Shown here one piece after another: positions 56,491 to 64,000 of a stretch of DNA of 64,000 nt (position 1 is the stretch's first letter; each line of letters starts with the position of its first letter). Made by a program: the position numbers and the translations under genes. Under the pieces are notes generated by a model, which worked only from the letters and a program-made list of their open reading frames with translations, ran no database searches and was not told the origin of the DNA. Source of the stretch: Delphinapterus leucas (lineage: Eukaryota > Chordata > Mammalia > Artiodactyla > Monodontidae); assembly GCF_002288925.2 (NCBI RefSeq), contig NW_022098031.1:17273360-17337359 (forward strand). The letters are read 5' to 3'.

Positions 56491-57485
56491 CTTGTCAGAA
56501 GAAATCAATCTTTGCTATAAAGTATAGAATAGAAACCTAGAATAGAAATGATCAATCAAAAATAAATGCATTAGTGAAAATAAGAAACTACTTTTTTAAA
56601 GTAAGCTGTGTAAGAGACTAGAATTTTAGACAAAAGCTGAATAATTTTTCATTTATATATTGCCTCCAATAATGTGACTTCACAATATTACAATTATCTT
56701 TTTCAGATGACTACACTTGTCAAAAATTAGATTCTCCCACTACATTTTCTAAATTGGGGTTAAGTGGAGACATGCTTAATTCATTTTTCTGTAAGATTAA
56801 AGGCTTTCAATTATTAACTGTTTAAGAGAAATAGATCAAGTTACAGGAAATCTCTTCACTTCTATTTTCATATTATTTCATTTCACGGAGGTTTCATAGG
56901 TCTGCTTGCTGATCCCATCATATTATGGCCTTTAAATTGAATGAGCAGTGGGAATTCTGTTTTGTTATTAACATTTGAATTTTTTTCTGAACTCCTCTCT
57001 TCTGTCTTCCAAACTATTGAGGATGGTGAAATAAATGAATTCCTCTTCTCTACAATCCACTGGCATAGTCATTGCTCCTGTGGAGTGATTGTCACTATTT
57101 TAAAAGTGGACGTAACAAACTACACTTCTGTTGAGCCTACAGAAAAAACAGTGAATCAGTTTTAATGGGACCTATGAGTTTATTTTTATTTATTAAACTG
57201 TGAAGAAAAAATTGTGAAATTATTTCAGTTTTAGATAGCATGCTGTTAGCTGATTATCTGATATATCAGATTATCTGGGTAAATATATATGTATTAACCC
57301 ATAAACGACATATAGATACTATATTTCTGTTGTGAACATAATGTGGTTGATGTGTTCCAGATACTGGCATTTTAAGACAACAGAAGCATCTGGAAACCCA
57401 AAGGAGGTAAAAAGTCCGTAAGAAAGGAACAGAGGGTTCTTTGAGCGTTAGGTAATCCACCCGTTAGTTCCTGTAGCAACAAGCA
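56491..57485. other. No gene or classified repeat recognised
   Basis: AT-rich. A 74-codon frame (+, 56,941-57,165) has no family resemblance. Confidence 0.5.
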
Positions 57486-57489
57486 TTTC

Positions 57490-59463
57490 TTTTTTTTTAA
57501 GTAATGCAAATCAAAACTTGTGAGATAAAATTTATAGCCTTAAAAACTTAATTTAGAAATAATGAAGTTTGAAAAATTAATGAGAAATATTGATGTGATC
57601 AATCTAAGAAGTTTAAAGATAAAATCAAGTAAAAAAAGTAGGAAAAATATCAACAAAAACAGAAAAATATAATGTAGTGATGTTCAACAAAATTAAAGGT
57701 TAGTCATTTGAAAAATATTTTAGTAAAATAGAAAGTCATCTCATGAGACCTAGCATGATATTGGAGATATTAAAGTATAAATTTTAAAAAGATAAAACCA
57801 TTACTCTAATACAAATATAAAATGAATACATGTAAAAGATTATATGCAACTCACTAATAAGGGAATCATTAGGATGTTAAAATTGTCCAAAGTGTATTTG
57901 AGGATCTGGGTATGTATAGACAATTTAATATAGGAATTTTAGGTTAATATTTTTGGTTATTGTCTTATAGGGGTATAAATTATACACTTTGGAATTACTT
58001 TTTCTGCTAGACAGAAATTCTTTGTATCTCTACCAGATAGAAATCTACAAGTTAGATTCTGCCTCTACAGAATGACAAAAGAGCACATTCAGTATATAAT
58101 CCATAAAAGGTGCAAACCTAAAAACTGAAAGGACGTTAATTTCTTATATATTTTCAGCTTGCAGATAATTTTACGACAAAGATAAGGTAGAAGTGAGCTG
58201 AAAATATAATTTAATAAAATTTGAAAATTAAATAAATATATTAGAAAATGTTATCAACTTTCCACCTAGAAAACACATGCAAACATATACATAGAAAAAT
58301 GTATTCATTAAAAATGTCACTCACTATTCAATCTGAAAATTCTCAACAGAAAAATAACAGAAATATGCCATTCTTGGTAAAATGAAAAAGGACAAGTTTG
58401 AATAGAAAGTTGAAAAAGGAACTCTGGCATGATAACTAACACAGTTGCATTTTCAGACAGATCACTTTCAGAAAAGTGTACATGGGGAATTTGGTTATCT
58501 GGAAACTGATTCCCTTAAACTATCCTTGGAAAAATTCATGTGCCTCTAAAATACAGTACTAAGGGCTTCCTTGGTGGTGCAGTGGTTGAGAATCTGCGTG
58601 CGTATGCAGGTGACACGGGTTCGAGCCCTGGTCTGGGAGGATCCCACATGCCGTGGAGCAACTAGGCCCGTGAGCCACAACTCCTGAGCCTGCGCGTCTG
58701 GAGCCTGTGCTCCGCACCGAGGGAGGCCGTGATAGTGAGAGGCCCGTGCACCGCGATGAAGAGTGGCCCCCGCTTGCCACAACTAGAGAAAGCCCTCGCA
58801 CAGAAACGAAGACCCAACACAGCAAAAATAAATAAATTAATTAATAAACTCCTACCCCTAACATCTCCAAAAAAATAAAATAAAATACAGTACTAAGACT
58901 GATGACTTAGAGTTTGCATATGTGCACAAGAGAGTGAATATATCTGCATTCATTGCCACATTGTTTGCTTTAAAGGAAAGAATTGGAAAGAAATTAAATG
59001 GCCTTCAACATAAGAATGGATAAATTATTGTATTGTCGCAAATGGAATGAACGATAACTACATATACCAAAAGGATAAGTTTCAAAATCAGAATTCTAAA
59101 TTTTAAAAAAGAAAGCTGCAGGGTAGTATGAACGTCATGGTAGCATTCAGATAAATTGCCAACTCTGCATAACAATATACATAGATTCATGCATACTTAG
59201 TAAATATATAAAAACATACATGAGAATGGATAAACATAGACACCAGAAGCCGGCTACCTTTAGAGAGAGAACAGAAAATGTATCAGGGAAGATAGTTGGT
59301 CTCAACTGTGTTTACATTGCTTTAATTTTTAAAAAGGAAAAAAATTTCTTAAACACATATAGAATCTTGTTAAGATTTGATGGAGTCAGATTCTGGGTAC
59401 ATGGGTATCTCATATTCTCTATTCCTATCTCTCTGGAAAAAATTCACAATTAGAAAATAAAAC
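57490..59463 (+). mobile_element. Old L1M ORF2 and 3' UTR (sense), interrupted by a SINE
   Basis: The 3' part is clearest: 'aaatggccttcaacataagaatggataaattattg' (58,998), 'gctgcagggtagtatgaacg' (59,116) and 'aaacatagacaccagaagccggctaccttta' near 59,231 match the L1M 3' end, as does 'ctggaaaaaattcacaattagaaaataaa' (59,432). The 5' part (57,490-58,540) is only weakly L1-like. The SINE at 58,564 splits it. Confidence 0.6.
58564..58880 (+). mobile_element. CHR SINE, hybrid/long form with an extended 3' tail
   Basis: The head and middle match the short cetacean form up to 'gtgagaggcccgtgcaccg' (58,736-58,754). The copy then continues into the long-form end ('agagtggcccccgcttgccacaactagagaaagcc'). 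The tail AAATAAATTAATTAAT is followed by about 22 non-SINE bases (CTCCTACCCCTAACATCTCC) and a second A-rich tail. The target-site duplication TAAAATACAGTACTAAG is exact at 58,547-58,563 and 58,881-58,897. Confidence 0.95.
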
Positions 59464-59689
59464 CATAATGGATATAGGATTTCTGGGTGAGAGAAATTGA
59501 TTGAGAAAAGATAGAGACCACAGTGTAAAAATATAAATTGTAAGTATATTTTATGGTGAAATGTTTAAAAAGGTTGATTCAGATGGCAACACAAGCAATC
59601 TGAAGTTATAATGTAATATGAAAAAGTCAGAAAATGGATTTTCTGAGTTTGAAACTAGGTGGAGAAACCTAAGAAAAAGTTTTAAATTA

Positions 59690-59800
59690 GTATACTGCCA
59701 TTTCCTTGTCTATAAAATAGATAATTAGGACTTGCCCCATGGAGTTTTTGTATGGTTCATATGTGACTCAAAGTGAATGGTCATGTGTATAAATTTTAGT
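59690..59800 (-). mobile_element. MIR fragment (antisense)
   Basis: 'Ccatttccttgtctataaaatagataattaggacttgccccatggag' corresponds to the antisense MIR stretch 'cagtttcctcatctgtaaaatggggataata...cctacctcataggg'. Confidence 0.65.
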
Positions 59801-60765
59801 GTGACTAAATATATTATTGGGAATCTAAATTTCCTTATTAGTTGTCTATCTGTGAATTAACTTTACAGTGGAATTTTTCTTTTTGTCTGTATCTATATCA
59901 TACTTATATATGTTTATCTATTCTTATACCTATACCTATGTCTGCCTTATCTTCGCTTTTATCTGAGATAGATTCAATAACTGCCATTTGTTTGACTTAA
60001 ACTACCTGGTTCATTTAAATATTTTACACAATTATCAGTGTATTTAAAATTTAGGTTTTGCTAACTTGTAGCAATGTGTGCTTAGCAACCTAAATTAAAC
60101 CTCTTTATAAATATCTACATAGGTTTATAATTAAATCTATTTATATATCTACTTTGTGACCCTGAAGCAAACCAAGTATTAACTTCCTTAGCTTATGACT
60201 GTTACATTACATGTACACAGATTTTACATAAATGTGTACTTGCTAGATTCTGTAAACATGATTTGAAATGGGTTCTGAAGTATCTCCAGCAGAACTAACT
60301 TGGAAAAAAATCCATGGAATGCAGAGAAACATCACTCTGGTGTTTGTTTGTTTCGCTTTATTTTTTTACTACACAAATACTCAGACCAAGGTAATCTTTG
60401 TCAGACAATTTTAGTTTAAAATGAGGAAAAAATGGTAGGAGGCACATATGTTTTTGAAAGAAAAAATTTCTTTATCAAGAAGATTGGAAGACTCATGGAG
60501 TTTTCAAAGTTTTCATTGTCATTTTCAAATAATTTTAATCCATTGCCAATTTTACTGTGCTCATTTTAAATAATTTCTGACTCTTCAACTAGAATTAATC
60601 AAATTCCCTAAAGTAGCTGTTTTCAGTTTTGAACCATGAGTAATTACTGTCATTAACAACAAAAATAACAATAGCAAGAGATTTTGATTAATACAGGTAA
60701 TGGCCATTCCTTGCTCCAGGCTTCTGGAATCATATCCCTCTGCCACAAATGAGGTAACTACATTT
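59801..60765. other. No gene or classified repeat recognised
   Basis: AT-rich; no frame or repeat of note. Confidence 0.55.
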
Positions 60766-60769
60766 TATA

Positions 60770-60918
60770 TCAATTAAAGTTCTCCATTGACTCCTATTAC
60801 ATCATACAATGTTTTCTATCTTCTTGATTATTTATTTTCAGCCTCACTAACCATTATTGTATTCCTCTGCCTTAAATGTTAATTAGGTGCTCAATAAGTA
60901 TTTCTTCAATAAACAAAT
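60770..60918 (+). mobile_element. L2 3'-end fragment
   Basis: Ends with 'attaggtgctcaataagtatttcttcaataaac' (60,884), matching the L2 terminus 'taggtgctcaataaatatttgttgaat'. Upstream similarity is weak. Confidence 0.65.
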
Positions 60919-60943
60919 TTTAGATAAAAATATGAAAAGGTAG

Positions 60944-61180
60944 GGCTTCCCTGGTGGCGCAGTGGTTGAGAGTCTGCCTGCCGATGCAGGGGACACGGTT
61001 TCGTGCCCCGGTCCGGGAGGATCCCACATGCCGCGGAGCGGCTAGGCCCGTGAGCCATGGCTGCTGAGCCTGCGCGTCCGGAGCCTGTGCTCCTCAACAG
61101 GAGAGGCCACAGCAGTGAGAGGCCCGCGTACTGCAAAAAAAACACAAAAAACAAAACAAGACTAAGAAAAAAACAAAACA
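60944..61180 (+). mobile_element. CHR-type SINE (short cetacean form), little diverged
   Basis: Full-length, GGGCTTCCCTGGTGGCGC start, B-box region GGTTTCGTGCCCC, and a complex A tail with AAACAAAAC repeats. The target-site duplication AAAATATGAAAAGGTAG is exact at 60,927-60,943 and 61,181-61,197. Among the least diverged copies in the window. Confidence 0.97.
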
Positions 61181-61274
61181 AAAATATGAAAAGGTAGACA
61201 GATCATCATATTCTCTCCTTTCATCCTTTACACTTGTTCTCATGTTTTAATGCCATTAATATTGAATAGATATG

Positions 61275-61440
61275 CCCCAAGGGTAGCAAAAACTTATTGC
61301 ACATTTGTTATGAACCATATTCTGCTATGCACAGAGCATAAGAATAAAAAAAGTGCCTGTTGCCTTGGGCAAGTTATGTTTTAGAATGGGACGTACATGC
61401 AAACTAATTAGCACGTATTCTAATAACTTAAATTGTTAAG
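61275..61440 (-). mobile_element. L2 3'-end fragment (antisense)
   Basis: 'Ttattgcacatttgttatgaaccatattctgctatgcacagagcataag' and 'gcctgttgccttgggcaagttatgttttag' resemble the antisense L2 tail ('ccctgccctcaaggagcttacattctag'). Confidence 0.5.
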
Positions 61441-63015
61441 CATATTCATAAATATATTTTAATAGGTTGATATAGTCCCTGTTCTTCCTGGGTGGTCTAA
61501 CTTTATGGAAAAAGAAAACATGCTATTTGCATGAGAATGTTAGTAAAGAGCATGTGGTCAAAAAAGGTGTGGATGCTTACGTGTTTAGTACTCTATTTTT
61601 CTATTTCCTTTATAAAATCATTGCTTTCTTCAGGCCACAAAAATATTTTGTTTGTGTCCCAGAAGATAGCCCAGTGAATCACACATAAAAGCAACCCATA
61701 AACATTTGTTGAATTAACCTGGAGAAGTAGCTGACTACATACACCTGGAAAAGAGTCACTGGAAAGTGTTGAGGATCCTTATACCTATTTGGGAGCTCAA
61801 ACACCATAAAATGGTAGCAAAACACATTGCAAGTAGAAAAAGAGATGGACATGAGATTCAGTTCTATTTAGCATTATTCCTAATTCCTAAAGTACAATAG
61901 AATTCAGTTATGCCTCAGTTAATTATTATAATCACTTTATCTAATTAGAAATTTATTAAATTTCAAAATTTAAAGGAAAATTAGACAAGGAGAAACATGT
62001 TGTGAATAATTTTGTTTTTGCTTTTGCATTTCTACATCTTTTTCTCCCTTGAACTTATTTTGTGTCTTTTTCCTTCTCCTTCCACTTATTAAATGTGATC
62101 TAGGTGATTATTCATTCCATTTAATTGAATATCACTTGAATACACTGCTCCCTACTTTTCCCATTTCTTCATGCTTGATGAGGGGTTGCTAAGGAAATCT
62201 GCAAATGTGAACTCATTTCCTCAAATTTTGTAATTGCCTTACAGGGAGATATTAAAGGTGTGAAAATTTAATCTTAAAAGATAAATAAATATAGAGCAAC
62301 TTGAGATGAGGTTCTAAGGAGATTCTAGATTCTTATTATCTATCCTTGTAATAAAACCTCCTTATTATTCCTTCAAAGTTATTTTTTTTAAACTGCATGC
62401 CTGATCTGTAGCAAGCAATGCACTATGTGCTAACATAATAAGAAAATTTAACTTGTCAAATATTTGCACATACATGTGATACATACTTGATATATTTATT
62501 ATCATCATGATTAAAAAATTACCATTTGTTTTGCTTAATTTTACATTGTAAGCATTTTTATATTGATTCTTATTCCTTCTTGTAAAGGAGGAATGAGACG
62601 TGTCACGCTGACACATTTCTTAATGCATCTCTCATCATTTACGTGTAAATTTAATGAAAAAATAAGTGGCGTTCTCAGTTCAGTTCCATTCTTGCTTTGG
62701 GAATGATTCATTCATGGAGAACAGGAGCTCTCTGTTTCTCTGAGGGTTTAGGTTGTTCAAGGACTAACCCTTTCAGAAAGTGTGCCTGGCTCTGGTGCTA
62801 TCTCAAACTTGCTGTTTCAGTCTACGTAATTTGGGGCTTGAAAAGTAAGCTTAGCTGCCTTTCACATTAAGCACCATCTTCAATGATGGCATTTATTAAT
62901 AGTAAGAATGCTATATTTCCTCATGAAATAAGCTGCCACCTTTTGGGGTGAGGTGCATATATGTCATCATGTTCTATAAATATACATGACTTCCTAGTTG
63001 TTTACAGGCTTTTTT
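61441..63015. other. No gene recognised; possible L2 trace
   Basis: AT-rich. A short L2-like tail 'aacatttgttgaatta' sits at about 61,701. The stretch 62,690-62,990 is a little richer in GC and unique-looking, but carries no open frame of interest. Confidence 0.5.
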
Positions 63016-63019
63016 TTTT

Positions 63020-64000
63020 TAATATGATAGTGTTGAATTTTGTTGAAGTATTTTCGTTCTGTATCAGGATGGTTTTCTAACATTTCTTTTTGGATCTACT
63101 GTAATGGGGAACTAATGTTAATACATTTGCAAATATTGAACCAATCGTAAATTCCTTAAGGAGCACACTTTATTTTGACATGTTACCTTTTACTGGGATT
63201 TCAGAATCTGTTTCCTAATACTTTGTTAAGTTTAATGAAAATACAGTATGCACACAGAAAAACATACATATCAAACCTGTACAGATTGATGATGAATGTA
63301 TAAAAACTGAACAAACACATGTACTGGCAGCCAGATGAAGAAAAATAGCATTATCCCATAATAGTCTCATTGTGCATCCTTCACATCACTAACCTTTGCC
63401 CCATCTTAACCCAAGGGTAATCATCATCTTTCCCTGTAATAACATAAATTACTTTTGTCTTGATACTTTATATAAATGGAAACAGAGTAAGCAATATTTG
63501 TGTCTGGTTTCTTTCACCCAGCATTATGTTTGTGAAATCCATTCATGTTGTTGCCTATAGTTTTAATTAATTCCAGTCATCACTATTTGAAAGTCATTAT
63601 GTAAATATTCTACAAAATATTAATTCAGTTGATTTATGGACTCTCTGATAGTTACCAGTTTGGGATGGAAATAAAGAGGGATGCTAAAAAAAAAAAAGCG
63701 AGAGAGAGGGTGCTATGAACATTCTAGTAAATAATTCAGATGAATATACATCATTTCTGTTGAATATGTACCTAGAATTTCTGTGTCATAAGTAATGTCT
63801 CTTTGGCTTGCATATATAAGGCCAAAGAGTTTTTATAAAGTAGTTGTGCCAATTTATAGTTCATCACAATGTGTGAGAGTACCAGTTGCTCATCAAAATC
63901 TGCAGTTTTCTTTGTTGTCATCCTGAAAAGTGTGTAGTGGTACCTCATCATTGTTGTATCTAACTTTGCCTTGGTGAATAATAAAATTGAGCGCTGTTGG
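63020..64000 (-). mobile_element. Old L1M (antisense), running off the right edge
   Basis: 63,025-63,165 resembles antisense ORF2 ('gtgttgaattttgttgaagtattttc'). From about 63,225 the sequence follows an antisense L1 3' UTR and ORF2 end: 'tttatataaatggaaacagagtaagcaatatttgtgtctggtttctttcacccagcattatg' and 'ttcatgttgttgcctatag' near 63,542. 'Ttgaatatgtacctagaatttctgtgtcata' and 'gtgtgagagtaccagttgctcatc' (63,871) follow. It continues beyond the window. Confidence 0.82.

Noticed and set aside
56941..57165. 74-codon frame starting MSSGNSVLLL as a small secreted protein
   Set aside because: No family resemblance or supporting context; frames of this length are expected by chance in 64 kb.
1..64000. 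CRISPR array, operon, phage or bacterial defence system
   Set aside because: No regularly spaced direct repeats with unique spacers, no compact gene clusters and no ribosome binding sites; the repeat content is mammalian throughout.

Overview
This window reads as nuclear DNA from a cetacean (whale or dolphin). The best evidence is a dense set of tRNA-derived SINEs of the cetartiodactyl CHR type: about fifteen copies, most with intact target-site duplications (TSDs) and low divergence. There are also L1 copies whose 3' UTRs have the artiodactyl/cetacean form. The base composition is AT-rich, and the background of L2, MIR, MaLR LTR and old L1M fossils is typical of mammals. Repeat family names are assigned from remembered consensus sequences, not from a search.

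I find no convincing protein-coding gene, tRNA, rRNA, CRISPR array or operon. Every long open frame I can explain is L1 ORF1/ORF2 debris or a frame running through a SINE. The locus is best described as a gene-poor intergenic or deep intronic stretch built by repeated retrotransposition. One short stretch (49,111-49,294) has splice-site-like borders and is offered as a weak exon candidate. One minus-strand stretch (45,437-45,809) may be a decayed pseudogene.

Layout. 1-1,060: GC-rich 5' UTR of an L1 on the minus strand whose body lies left of the window. 1,100-5,500: three SINEs, an old L1 3' end, L2 and MIR. 7,240-7,925: MaLR-type LTR. 10,600-13,800: old L1 debris with a short SINE. 14,440-17,310: antisense L2 and MIR. 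18,214-20,477: two young L1 3' ends, one with a 5' inversion. 23,400: MIR. 24,800-25,400: head-to-head SINE pair. 26,590-28,960: old L1 on the minus strand with a SINE. 30,060-30,570: MaLR LTR. 31,240-32,715: sense L2. 33,890-34,075: DNA-transposon MITE. 36,600-44,585: a full-length L1 (36,957-43,391) inserted into an older L1, itself carrying a SINE in ORF1. 47,088-48,530: old L1 with a SINE. 49,861-53,043: three SINEs. 53,540-55,690: MIR, nested L1s with a probable 3' transduction, and a MaLR LTR. 55,880-59,463: old L1 debris and a SINE. 60,770-61,440: L2 and a SINE. 63,020-64,000: old L1 running off the right edge.

The elements act together only as layers. The L1s supply, or once supplied, the reverse transcriptase and endonuclease that mobilised the non-autonomous SINEs. 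The nesting gives a relative order: L2/MIR and MaLR oldest, then L1M, then artiodactyl-type L1, then CHR SINEs. I see no undescribed functional system. The most informative observations are structural: a twin-primed L1, a probable L1 3' transduction, two unrelated L1 promoter regions, and a SINE-derived module inside an L1 5' UTR.
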